A stretch of 64,000 bases of DNA from Coniella vitis (taxonomy: Eukaryota > Ascomycota > Sordariomycetes > Diaporthales > Schizoparmaceae), in contig WUJK01000005.1 of the NCBI GenBank assembly GCA_011317545.1, forward strand, positions 2,666,001-2,730,000. The letters run 5' to 3'. The notes below the pieces were generated by a model. It was not told where the DNA came from, ran no database searches, and was given only the letters and a program-made list of their open reading frames with translations. The position numbers and the translations under genes are program-made. Below, piece after piece: positions 11,921 to 23,911 of the stretch (position 1 is its first letter; each line of letters opens with the position of its first letter).

Positions 11921-13087
11921 CTATAAGGAACTCGATGCCTTGTCTCCTCTTGCGACCTTGAAGCCATGTCTAGGTGCATGGACTCTGATGACCGGAGAGC
12001 CTTCTAGATCGGCTCTGGTTTCGAATACGACTTCCTCCTTGTCCAGACCCACCAGGATCCCATGGTCCTTATGCTTCCTCCCAGTGTCTGTCGGGGCCAC
12101 GGTCACCAAATCGCCCTGCTTGAGACCCAGAACGCTAACAACAGGCTCGCTGCGATCCACAAATTCCTTCTTGTCATAAAAGGGAGAATCGACGATAATC
12201 TGAGCGGCTTCTCCACCAGCTATGGTAGGGATCTTGGCCATTCCCAAAGTGGCAGCCATGACGGCCTGGTCGAACCTCTCGATCCAGGCAAACACACGAG
12301 GATACTGCCTTTCGGAGATAACGTTCTCCGGAACGGCTCCAGGCACCCCCCTTAGCCAGTGCAGTGGCCATACAGCCTCAATATCAGCCAGGCTCGGCGT
12401 GTCCGTTTGCAAGATCCAGTCCCGGCTGTCTGCAAAGAAAGATCTCTCCAATAGGTCAAATATTTCACGCATGTTTGTGAGCGCCTCGGCTCTTGCCAAC
12501 GGCGGTGCTGGGCCAAAGGCGCCGCCGACAAGATCTTCGCGGTCTCGGACCCAGGCTTTATCTTGGAGCGCGGGCATGTGGGAGAGGATCAGTGTCGCCG
12601 CCCAGGCAAACGGTCCGCTCTCCACGACGACCCTTTCCAGGAGCCGCTCAATGGCGCGTTGCTCGCCCGCCAGGGCGCCGAGTTTGGGTCCTGGACCGGG
12701 AATGGTCTCAAGCTTTTGAAGGATGAGGCGAGTGTCTAAGTAGACGTCTCGGCCGATGGACAGGATGGGGATACGGCGGTAGTTGATTCCGAGGGATTTT
12801 ATATCGGGTCGGGGTAGTAAGGCTGGTTGTTCCTTTTATTTAGTGGATGGATGGGTTTGTCTTGTTAGTCTACCTACTTATCACCATGGATGATCGAGGT
12901 TGATCCGGCGGCGTTCTTTATAATGTGCATTGATTCCTTCCTGGCTTGATTGGTGGGTTGGGTGAAACTGCCCGCTACTTACTGTTTTCTTGTATGGAAT
13001 GCCGCGTAGCTGGAGATACCATGCGATTCTCTTGGCATAAGGGGAGAAACTGTACTGATATAGAATGATGGGGTGTTGTGAGGACAT
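11921..13087 (-). CDS. Glutathione S-transferase-like protein with extra C-terminal beta-rich module
   Basis: Two exons, 13087-12983 and 12832-11921, give 338 residues. The N terminus (PIILYQYSFSPYAKRIAWYL then LQLRGIPYKK) is a thioredoxin-fold GST N-terminal half with SPYAKR at the active-site helix. After the join it continues LLPRPDIKSLGINYRRIPIL then SIGRDVYLDTRLILQKLE, matching the GST pattern through the strand-3/4 region. Residues about 90-215 look like the helical C-terminal GST domain (SLADIEAVWPLHWL). Residues about 255-338 form a further beta-rich segment with GDLVTVAPTDTG and VRVHAPRHGFKV-like motifs, a domain found in a fungal family of unknown substrate. The 3' splice site after ATAAAAG is atypical (not pyrimidine-CAG) but is the one that keeps frame and family match. 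No substrate can be assigned. Confidence 0.72.
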
Positions 13088-16000
13088 TTTGGACACGCTG
13101 ATACCACTGTAAATGGGAATGGATGTTCAGGTAAGGTCGTTAAGGCAAGCGAACGCGTCTGTGTGGGCTGAATTTTCAACCGCTGATAAAAGGCATTCGT
13201 CTGTCGGTTCGACGGAGGTGACAGGGTCGGATGTCAACGCGAGGTGATGAAAGCTCCTAGAGGTCTGGGAAAGTGACAAACAGGAGTTGTCGCGGGACAG
13301 GATCCCAAGGCAGACGATAGCTTGACAAGGTGGCGCCGCTAGATGGTGTGATATGCTTCAATTTTACCGCACCGCAGCTTGGAGGTGCGGCAGAAGATGA
13401 TTAGTGCCTCAAAACGATGAACCACAAACGCCGAGTTTCGGAAATTTCAAACTTCTCTCTTTGCGCTTGCTTTCAAAAGCATATGTACACCATGGTGTAG
13501 TTGTTATCACATCCACCCCGCTCGTGACCCCTTTTGGAAACCAATGGCATGTTTGTATGGCGTGGGAAGATGCCGAGGCATGATATCATGGAGTTGTCGG
13601 GGTTCAAATGCATCCAAGTATGAGTACGTATACTTTTGACTGTTGGGGATTTGGGGTGGTTGCGTTCTGCAGTATTCACTGAATCTGAGTGTGGGAATAT
13701 CTTCAGATATCTTGAGTAGCTTCTCCTGGAGCTTGTAGAATTCACGGCCGATACTGGTAACCAGCGAAAGTGTGGTTCTTTTAGGGTGGTTGCGCTGTGA
13801 TTCATGCGCTGTTGATACATAGTACAGCAAGCACTGACTGCCATGCTTGGCTCCAGGATAACGCACAGTAACCCTGAACCCTGACCCTCAGCCCGACGCG
13901 TCTTGACAGTCCCACTTTTCCCGACACGACCATCCATCCAAAATGCGTTCAAACTGATTCTGCACACAAGTAAAATCTCCGCCTTGAACTTCTCCTCTTC
14001 AACACCACGCGTCAACCTCGACATTGGTGGGGTTTTGTTTCTCACACCACAGCACGCTACGCACATACTTTGGGGTGCAAGTGCTTCTTAATGCGTCTGG
14101 ACTTGTGTCCTGGTTGGTCTGATCAGAATCTGGTTTTGCGCGCGAGCCGGTGTTGGTGTGTCTACGATGTCGTTTGGCTCTCTGTCTGTTTTCACCCTGG
14201 ATGAAGCACAATCGCGCCAACGCTGGGGAGCAAAGACATCCATTATCGTTTCGGACCGCAGGTAGACGGAGACGATCAGCTGTTGAAGCGCAGCCAATCG
14301 TCCGCTGGGGGTGTCAATGTTGTTGGATATGCCCGTTTGCTTGCAGAGACATGCTGGCTTTGCACCTTGGCTGGCACGTTTCTTTGTGCTGGCTGGTTCT
14401 GCCACGGGCCAAGGCGCAGCAGTCATCGAGCTTGCATTTCTGGGCTGTTGGGCCTGCGATGGGCTCAAGTGAGCATTCTGAGATGTTGCCATCTCTGAGG
14501 TGTGATGCGGTGCGGTACGTAGGAGAAGACGCAGTGGACACCCGTTCCGATTCTGCGGTGTTCATGCAGAAGCTATGCTGGATATTACATCTCTTCAAGC
14601 CGTCAACACCGCCGCGGCGACATGGTAAGGCAGAAGGATTCCATACGCGCATGAAGGTACAGTCCGAGATGCGCAGGAATATTCTCTTTTTGTTTCCCTT
14701 CCAACAACAACTTGCAATGCTGCCGATGATGAGACCAAAATCTTACCTTTTACCACGGAGTCTAGTTCACCTTCATTGGTTTGACGATGACATGGTTTAA
14801 AAGATTATAGACTACAACGGTCTGAGGCCTTTCCCAAGAATTATATTTCTTTGTTTGCTTGTTTTTTTGGGGGGGGGAGGGGGTGGTTTCGTTCTTCCTT
14901 ATGCTGTTGGCCTGTATTTCGGATGTCGTCCGGTTTTCGTGGGCTCCTCTCCGCCATGCTACTTTCCTTTTGGCTCAAGCTTTTGCTTGTAAACTCCGTA
15001 ACTAGCTACATAGCATTCCCTTGAAAACCGGGTTGCTGAACGAATAAAGTTCATCTCAGTCGATCTTGAGCAAATGCACACATAAGCTCGAAGAAATTCT
15101 GTTTGAGCGATGACCAACAACCCCACGTCAAGTGCCAGGAGTGCATGTTCTCTGATAGTCCCTCGCACCAAAATCTACGCAACAACAAGGGGACATATTC
15201 AGATTGTAAAAGTGCACTACATATGACGTATATACACATCGTGGTATCAACCAGTGCTTTTATCCTGTGCCATAAGACGATCCAAAGATGAACAGCCCCC
15301 AGAATCTCGATACATCACATTGTACGTACATAAGAACTAACCATATAAATACATATTTTTTTTAAAAAAATAAATAAATAAATAAAAAACACCCAATAAC
15401 ACCAAGAGATCTAAAACCATCCAAAGATATACTTCCCAAGAAGACATGTATACGTGTTTGCTGTTGTCGTTTTTTTTCTCCTTCTTTTCAACGCGGTACT
15501 CTCTGCTGATCAAGAACCGTTTACTCCCTTGTGTTATAACAATGAGTCGTTCGTTTGTTTCAAATATCAGCAAAAGATGTTACACAGTACAGATACCGAG
15601 TTTTCCGAGGGTGCTTCTATGTTTAAGGACGGTCACGTTGAATAATATTCGGTCTTTATATACATAATATATCTGAACCTGTCAGCGCTGTTCTAATATG
15701 TCCCTTTACGCCTATACGCTCTTGATAAGAATTGCTGAAATTACTGGGATAAAATGCGAGTTCTGATTCTATTTTCCGAAAATAAACTCCCCTTTTATAT
15801 GTATTCCTCATTCATTCGCATAAGTCTAGCATCTCTGCATAAGTTTGATTATTATACTTATAAATCCGTTTCCTGGGCTCGTAACGTCCCTGTACATGCA
15901 CGTCCCGTCACGGATAGATATAAAATTTATATATATAGATCCCACGACTCCTCTCTCCCCCTCTCTTCTTGTCTCAGCCGACCCTGGTGATCCAAAAAGG

Positions 16001-16138
16001 CCAGAGCCACGTCTGGTCTCTTGTGGTTGAAATTAATGATCCTCCCCCGGGTATCACACGCCGTGGTTGCCTTGTTGATTTTATTCCTCCTTCTTCCCTT
16101 TCAATGCGCATTTGCTTGTCTTGGTCTGAACATCCCGT
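13088..16138. other. 3-kb intergenic region
   Basis: No gene supported. The longest frames (13473-14066 minus and 14150-14800 plus) lack domains and have composition typical of chance frames. Bases 14869-14887 are a G-run with potential for a G-quadruplex. Bases 15350-15390 are T/A homopolymer and TAAA repeats. The stretch from 15300 to 16100 is AT-rich and should contain the permease 3' UTR. Confidence 0.5.
14869..14887 (+). repeat. Poly-G tract
   Basis: Nine G, one A, five G, T, two G, directly after a T run. Intergenic. Such tracts can form G-quadruplexes but may equally be slippage products. Confidence 0.7.
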
Positions 16139-17867
16139 TTACCGCCCCGTGTACTTCTTCTCTAGATACCTCGCCGGCACAAAAACCACCAGCGTAAAGA
16201 CAAAGGCAAGCTGGTTACCAATATCGCCACCGTCCTCTCCAATCATGGCCGCCAGTGCGCCCACATACCACGTCTCGCTCATGCCCACCACACAGCCCGC
16301 AATCCCCGCCGCAAACGCAAAACCACCCGCCCAACCAGCAGGTAGCCGCGAGGGATCATTCCACGCCTCAAGATCATATCCCTGGAACCCCTTTGCACCC
16401 CCACGGTACATATAATGCTCGACGAAGAGGATAACAAAAAAGCTCGTGTTCCAGTAGCCCAACAGGGACAAGAAATTTTGCAAAAAGGTGAGGAGCTCGT
16501 CGCGGCCGACGAGGGCAAGGAGGATGATGAGCACAAACATGACGCATGTCCAGACGAAGCGGGGTATGACGGAGAGTGGACGGGCGAACTGTTGGACGGA
16601 GAGACCGGCAGAGTACAAGGCGATGGCAGTCATGGCGATGCCCGAAAAGGCGAGCAGGACGAGGAGGAATTTGGCGAATCCGATTGGGTGCACCATCTTT
16701 TGGATAAAGAAGCCGACGCCCGTGTCCCACGCGTCGAGCCAGTCGAGCTTGTTGTTGAGGGCGGAGCCGCAGAGGGCGCCGAGAATCATACCGAGGGAGG
16801 TGGGTAGCCCTTTTCAAGGAGTTAGTGACGGTCTCATCATTGTCGGTGTTATGTTGCTGAAGGGAGCGAAAGGGACGAGCATACCAATACCGCACGTCGT
16901 GTAGAGAAAGATCTTGACCTTGCTCGTATTGACGGGATATTCGACATAGTAATCACTGACAATCGAGCACCACGACGCCGAGGAGCCATATAGCGCCGCA
17001 AACAGCGTCAGCGCCGTGCCGGAAAGCGTCGCGCCGCTGACAGTAGGCGGCGCTGCCACGTCCACAAAGTGGCCTGCGTAGCCATACATGATGACAAAAA
17101 TAACGGCAATCACCAAGCCGGCAAACTTCTCGTACGTGAAGACGGCCTTGAGGCCGACAAAGGAGACGAAGAAGCCGCAGACGGCGGCAATAATGACACC
17201 CAACTCGGAGCCCAGCCTGCCGTCCGAGACGGCCGAAAGCGCCTGGCCACTTGTGATGCAGCCGACGGACGACCACCCAATTTGCTCAATCACGTTGAGA
17301 ACGGCAATGACCTTGGCAGGCCACCAGCCAATGGAGAAGCGCGAGATGGAAACTTGGCGGAGGCCGGTCTCGGGGCCCATGGTCGCACACCAGCCCTGAT
17401 AAGTTGTCGCAATGATTAGTATGGAGTTCACGCATGTCAAAGCAAAGAAATGGAAAGGTACAGGAGCCGGCGGATCGTACTGTAACGGCACTGCCAATCA
17501 ACGAGGCAAAGATGATAATGACAATGCTCCTCCACAAATCCAGCCCCAGCTCCCAGCCCAAGAAACCGGTGGCGAAGCAACTCAAGTTGGTTGTGGCGCT
17601 CATCCACATGAGGAACATGACAGCTTGGTTCGAGAAGCTGGCATAGTTGGGGTCGCGGTCCTCGGGGCGGCGCCGCTCGATTCCGTGCGTCTCGACGCCA
17701 ATCTTGCGGTCCATAGCAGCCTCCCAGCCGCGCAGTGTCGCGAGAATGCCACCGCGGGATTGGGATCCCTCAGTCCCTCCTTGCGGCGACGAGACCTCAT
17801 CAGAGCCGGAGCCAGACGGCGAGGCGGCAATCTTGGGCTCAACGGCGTACTTTTCCTCGTCCTGCAT
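16139..17867 (-). CDS. Purine-cytosine permease, NCS1 family (Fcy2/FcyB type)
   Basis: Three exons, 17867-17481, 17395-16885 and 16809-16139, give 522 residues. NCS1 proteins are plasma-membrane proton symporters for cytosine, adenine, guanine and hypoxanthine. Visible family features: a hydrophilic N tail ending GVETHGIERRRPEDRDP; first membrane span NQAVMFLMWMSATTNLSCFA; then ETGLRQVSISRFSIGWWPAK and NVIEQIGWSSVGCITSGQAL (the consensus region of fungal Fcy proteins); SDYYVEYP and the late span-8/10 segments; and VEHYMYRGG near the C terminus. About twelve hydrophobic segments can be traced. Both introns are short (85 and 75 bases) and keep frame: SAVT joins GWCATMG, and TTCGIG joins LPTSLGM. 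The ATG at 17867 (MQDEEKYAVEPK) is the first in this frame. Exact substrate cannot be read from sequence. Confidence 0.9.
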
Positions 17868-20800
17868 CTTGGCGTTGGCGGCGTCGACGACGACGGCGGC
17901 GGCGGCGGCAGGTAGGCGAGCGGTCAACTAGAGAGTGGAGGAGGGTTTGGGCGGCGGGGCCCAGAAGCGAATCGAAGGGCAAAGCAATCAAGAGGCTCTG
18001 GTCGCTGTACAGCAATCGCCAAAGCCGATTTATATCGTCAGGAAAGTACGTCCAAGTCTGACACCTGCCTAGCAGGGGGGAAGGAAGAACTACTGCAGCA
18101 CACGCCCCAGACACGGAAAAGAAAGAAGATAGCAGAACTCTCTTGCCTCCCAACTCTCTGGTCAATCAGGCGATCAGGACTGCCTACTGCCACACGCGCG
18201 TCGTTCCTCGCCTTAAGGGCAGGGCCAAAACGGTCTCGACCGAGCCACAGGGCCTGGGCTTGATAACTTTTCTATCGCTCTTATCAATGGAAGCGCAGCC
18301 CAAACCAGGAGTGGCACCGAGGTAGGACCCTCGTCGGCCGTGGACCATTCGCTTACTGCCCACCCATACTATAGTGCATACTATGTACTATTTAGTATAG
18401 TACTAAGATACTGCCTAGATACGAAGAGGTCCCCACCGATCAAAAAAATCCGTTTCGCGAACAGGGATCCTGTTCTTGTCTCTGCCCTGTCTGCCTGTGT
18501 CGCTGCCAGAGATACTATGATGGCCCAATTCTGGGGTCGCATATCGTTGCGCCCGAAGTGGCAGCTGCTGGCGTGTGCATGTGTACGTACTTTAGTAGCT
18601 TATCTTGATGAATGGAATGTGTCGAGGGCCTGAGTGGTTTGCCTCGTGCATCCAAGGGCCTTTTGCAAGGCTTGGCATGCCGCATGCCCCCAATCCTAAC
18701 TCATCAGATGCTATGTACATAGTACAGTCCTGGGGTCCTTTCATGTGCTGCCATGCACTAGTCGTGCCCGTTGTAACGTCGGGGCTTCTACTGCTGATAA
18801 ACCTTTACTATGCAGTGAGAAGATGGGGTGGCCTCCATCCTCATATCCTTATGGGGCAGCCCGCTGATAAGCAAGCTCGCCATGCAGAAGACATTCTAGA
18901 AGACCACCCCACCTCGATTTCCCATTGACACTCCTCCGCCTTGTGGCCAGGCTGGGCTTCTTGGCTAGACGACCACCGACATCACTGCACGCTTGGCATG
19001 CCATTCTGTCTTGGGCGTCTTGTGAAACTGTCTTTCATCGGAAGCAATACTCACAGCTGGCATACTAGACGGCCCGGATTGGATATCGCTAGGTGAGCTC
19101 GAGTGTTTGTGCTTGCCTGGCATGGTGTGGAAGTTTTTTTGCTTTTTTTTCTTCCAATTCGGACACTATCGGACAAGAGATTTCGGCATTGTACATAGTA
19201 GGAGGGTGTTTAGGCTCGTCAAAGGCCGGCTATCGGCGCTTACCGATTTTTGGGTTCCCGCAACGCAATCTGCAATCTGTAAGTAAACCCCTGGCTTTCT
19301 TTTGGTTCGTGGTCAGGTAGGACATCATGTGATGCAAGCCCAATGCCACTTGATGAAGCACAAACGGCGTCTAGAGAGCCACGAAAGAGATACTCACCCA
19401 GACTAGGCGCTTCTGATAGTGGTGAAGTGTCTGCAAAGGACGCGCCATGGTATTTCGCAAACCACATCGTAAGATTGCCATCCGGCTAAAAAAAATCTCC
19501 TGGGCTCAAAACTTGGATCACATATTGATACCAAGAGGAAAACATACCAAGACGCAGCGTGGTCTGCATTGGTGGCTTGCCTCAGCCTAAATACCAGGCC
19601 GGCGCCGCGTTCCTCCGCCCGGATATCGATCTTGAGTCCATGCCTGCCAAGAGCCCTGGTCTACGACACTGATGCCCCGTGTCGAGGACTACGAGGGAAT
19701 ATCACGGTCTTAAATCCATGGATAACCTTCCTGCCAAGCCATGTGGTACAATGCCATGACGGTGCCAGGACCTTTCCAGCACACAACGATGAAGAATGGC
19801 GCACACCAGGTGACCCTGTTGTGAGTGATATGTGATTGCAGAATCACTTCTCAGTTGTTGATTCGCGCTCGATGTGGCTTGCATTGTTGTTTGAAGAAGC
19901 AGCCCGTTACATCTTTGTCCCTCAATTCCTCCTGCACCGGGCTGCGTGGTATAGCAGTTCATCCTGGCTCGTCGGACGAGCCAGTTGTGTCATGTGTATC
20001 AATGGATAGCCCAGAATTGACGCGTAATCGAGGTGGTCTGCCAACCAAATGATCCGGCAAGACTTGAACAATAGACTTGCACATCGCTTATCACGACAAA
20101 TCTGGAGATCGGAAGCCGACACCCAAGAGGGTAGGAAGGATTGCATGCCGATTGCCGTAGCACAAGTGGCTATGGCAAAACCATGGATGATATACTGGGA
20201 TCTGACAGTAGCAAGTAACCCAGCGTCATCGTGTGCTTGACCATCTCTTTTGATGTAATGAGAAATGGCAACTTCACTCTCTGATTTGGTGGTGGAGCAG
20301 CCTGCCTGAACCATTGGTGGCTCATCGCCATCCAAGAATTGGATGGTTCCGAGATTTCTCTTGTGCGAAGCGGCCACGCCAATATGTTATTACCGATAGG
20401 TTATGGAAAGCCTAAGCCAGCAAGGATAGTCAAAAGCAGGGCGGAGACAATTCGTCGAGGTGCTCGTGCACATCTTCCTGACGAAGTCGAAGAGAACGTT
20501 CTAGGCAATACGTACGACTATCGAGATGGAATATCCCGTGGCAAGGACCCTTATACCAGACTTCGAAACAGACTCAAGTCTAGAGCAAGGCTGCGGATAA
20601 GACTCATGTCTCTGAGATTTCTGAGGTGTCAGATTGAGGCAGTGTGCTTTGTCACTCATCCATGGGCTCATGACCCCCACGCTCATCAGCAATGGAGTAT
20701 TGAATTGCCGAAAAGGGACACATTATATGCTCGGTCCAGGTTGCCAAGGCGGTCGTGCTTGCAACATCGTCACTCGGAGGATCCCTGGTTGCCATGCGCA

Positions 20801-23677
20801 AGCTGCCGAGTAGGAACTAGGGACGCCGGGCACTTTCCCTCCTTCCAGGGCTGGCAGCCTGTTGCTGTGATGAGAATGGGTGGAAACTAATATGATGACC
20901 GAAATTAGCAGCATACCGAATGCTTTGCGGCCATTGGAACTGGGGACAGGGGCAGGACGTGCCGTGGGAGTTGGTTGCGGGACCAGAGACCGGGCTGTTG
21001 TCAGCTAGCCTCTTCGACCGGCTAGAAGAGGACAACGGTCAACAGATCCCATTGCCCGGGCAGGTCGAGACATAATGGCTTGTGGTAGGGTGGAACATGG
21101 CCTGTCCAGACGGGCCTTCGGCAGTCTGAGGTTGGTGCTGACCCAGCCGAGTCAAGTCGAGTCGAGTTGAGATGGCAGAAGCAGGTTGCGGGCTTCAATT
21201 CACATCGACAAAACGTCTTCGTCTTGCAAGAAAGAGGTTACCATCAAGGGTTGCCTTCGTTGCAACCGCCATACTATACATGTAGTCGTGGCTTTTGCAA
21301 ACGAGAGAAAATGATAATATCCGACAGCAAAAAGTTTGACCAGGTTGTTCTGGATTCCAGAATGGGCAGGGCCCACTTTCGCTTTTGGTCGAAAGCCCGT
21401 GTTAGTTACCCCACAAAGCCGGGGAAAGACGCAAACACTAGGTAAGTACTATGTATATTCGTACTCCCGTACCTCGTACCGAGCCTGCCAGCGCCCTGGG
21501 GCAGGTCTAGAAAATCTGGGGAGTTGCAGCCCCAGGTACTCCAGTACATAACTACGATGGCCTGAAAGCGTAGCTGCAACAGATTCCTTCTGCAGACTGC
21601 CCCCCCTTGTTATTCTAACATCGCCTACTACTACATGCAGAAAAGAAGCATGTTCCGAATTAGGATATTCAACAGGAAGAGCGAAGCGCACGTTATCTCT
21701 AGGCTCCATGGTTGGTAAAATAGAAATCCAGTGAAATCGAAACGCCCAGGCTAAATGGGGAGCATCAGCCTTCAAAGAGGCCCCTTCGCAACAGGCCCCT
21801 CCATCCCATGCCATTGCATCCGCTGAAGAAAAAAAACAAGAAATCGCTTTGGGGGCAGGGGTTAGACTCAGAGTAGGGTAACCGTCCATCAGCGCATGCT
21901 GAGAATTGCTGACTTGGTGTTTACCTACAGCAGCCACCGTCCATGCTCCGTCTCATCCACCTCGCTCCCATGCGCGCTCTCTGTGCTACTACAGCCAAAC
22001 ACTTGGCCAGCAAGGAAGCGCCAGAAGACCTGGTCTGATTCATGCCATACTACAATGTCGGGCTGAGCGGCAGCGTGCAGCCCGCAAGGAGAAGGGGTCT
22101 GGCCCATTCTCTGTACCCTACACCGACAACTTGGCGCCCCCAATGTATCACGAAAAGAAACTTGCAGGTAGTGAGTGCAGCAATCGAGCCACCGACACCA
22201 TCGACAAGTCATCCCTCGATTACACAGTATACAATATGCTGTACATACATAGTAGTAAACCAAGCTATCCCCCATATTTTCGGGTGTGGCTCATCATGCC
22301 ACTACCCCATACGATGTAGTGATCCCCTCAAACCCTGGAAGCGGAGTGCCACCCTGAAGCGACAACCCCCAGGCACACTGCCCTGTCTGTACCTTGATCC
22401 CTGGTTGTGGAGTGTCAGGGGAAACGAAAAAAGGCGGTCGTGGTGAAGGGGCATTGACGAAGATAGTTGCATGCTTGCACGCAAAACGGCTGCTTGATAA
22501 GGCGGGATGCGTTTCTTCTTGCTCAACGTATTTTCGTTCGTCCTGGTTTTCCCGTACTTATTCTGTACCAGCTGGCCCACCAAAACACGCTGATGTTTTC
22601 TTTGCCATGACTGTACGCCGATGTGTAAAGCGGAGCCTAGACTCATGTCATTGTGCGCAAGAACAAGTGGCGCGTCTGCGTCCGTTTGGCACGCGCCAAT
22701 GGAATGTTCTATGCATATTCCATGCCTCCGAGTGTGTCCCCGTATATGCCGATTGTCTGAAGGCTGGGGCGTGTCCTCAGTAACAACAACAGAGAGACAA
22801 CAAAAAACAAGGGGGGGCGAGGGACACGAGACGGGGCCCTGGGGCCAACAAATGAAGCTGTATCGATTCGCAGAGGCCCTCTCTGGCTGTGCAAAGTCGT
22901 TGCCACAGAAGCTTCACGAACACGATCCGACACCTGAAACCAACCGCCTTCCTCACGGCGCCACCAGGAGCAGTGAGCAGCGAAAGAAGAGCGGCGACGT
23001 GTACTTGGGGATTTAGCCTCGCTGGCTCCTGCACGCGTGTCGTCTGTCTGCTTTGGGGTTCCCCAAATAACCCAAACCTGGAAGCAGTCAGGCTTAGACA
23101 GGCCAGGGGGGGAGGCCAGGGCTGCTTGGTGTGTCCAAAGCCAAAGGCAGAGCCTGCACGGTGGCAGGGCCCTTTGACTTTGGAAGGAGGGTACCTAGGG
23201 CACCTAGATCAGGAGCAACAGAAGCAAGTGAGACCCGCCCAACCGCAGCAACCAGGCATGCCCGGTCTTTGACGCTTGCACGTTTGCCATTCCAGCCGTA
23301 GCTCTGTTGACACGCGCGGCTTGATATTAAATATCGTGCCTTCCTCCCTCGTGCTGTCTTGTCATTTCACAACCTGATTGTTTCCTCAACATCTTTTCCA
23401 ACGCCTCATGCCATTCCTTCTGTGGACTGCTGCCTGATCCAACAACGTTTTTTGCGCATCAGCATCAAGACATACATCTTGCTGTCATCCACTCAGCACC
23501 ACACCACTGTTCAATCTGCAACCGTTTGTTCTCTCCACTTCACCTGCACAAGGCTGAGACGGCGTAGCTTTGCCACCAGATTTCCATCTTCACCCGCTTG
23601 GACGCGTTCACTTCGTCTTCGGCACGCGACAAGCCCAAAATAAAGAAACAAGACACACACACACACAAAACGAAAAG
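17868..23677. other. 5.8-kb gene-poor region
   Basis: Nothing here is supportable as a gene on either strand; open frames rarely exceed 180 codons and none shows a domain or codon pattern like neighbouring genes. It contains the permease promoter and at least five copies of the TACTATGTA half-site or its palindrome (18379, 18711, 19191, 21447, 22246). Bases 23400-23677 are C/T/A-rich, a typical leader for the small gene that follows. I saw no transposase, reverse transcriptase or terminal repeats. Confidence 0.5.
18711..18722. repeat. Perfect CTATGTACATAG palindrome
   Basis: A 12-base perfect palindrome followed by TAC; a member of the dispersed TACTATGTACATAGTA motif described in the findings. 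Confidence 0.8.
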
Positions 23678-23911
23678 ATGTCTTCGCAGCTGGCAATGCC
23701 GCTTCCCATCTCACCCGCGCGCGGCAAACTGCAGATCCTCACATCGCAGGACTTTGCCAGCCTCAATGAAACCCTGTCTCTGCAGAGTGCGCAAACTTCG
23801 CCCACTCCTATCCACGAGATATCCGCGGACGATTACGACTACTTGATTCCTGCTCCTCCACCACCTAGCCCTGTCAGCTTCCGTCACGAAAAGCCGAGCA
23901 GCCATCGTTAA
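23678..23911 (+). CDS. Small hypothetical protein (77 residues)
   Basis: An intronless frame starting at the ATG in AAAAGATGTCTTCG, a good fungal start context, after an A/C-rich leader. The product has no signal peptide or membrane span. It begins SSQLAMPLPISPARGKLQIL, has an acidic DDYDYLIP segment at residues 51-58, and a Pro-rich stretch (PAPPPPSPVSF). I do not recognise a family. The ordered, non-repetitive composition, start context and an apparently long U-rich 3' region suggest a real small protein, but a chance frame is possible. Confidence 0.45.
   Translation: MSSQLAMPLPISPARGKLQILTSQDFASLNETLSLQSAQTSPTPIHEISADDYDYLIPAPPPPSPVSFRHEKPSSHR

Noticed and set aside
13473..14800. Two frames of about 200 codons, one on each strand
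   Set aside because: Neither shows a domain, signal peptide or plausible exon extension.
20339..20890. A 183-codon plus-strand frame, considered as a transposon remnant
   Set aside because: No transposase or polymerase motif, no terminal repeats nearby.
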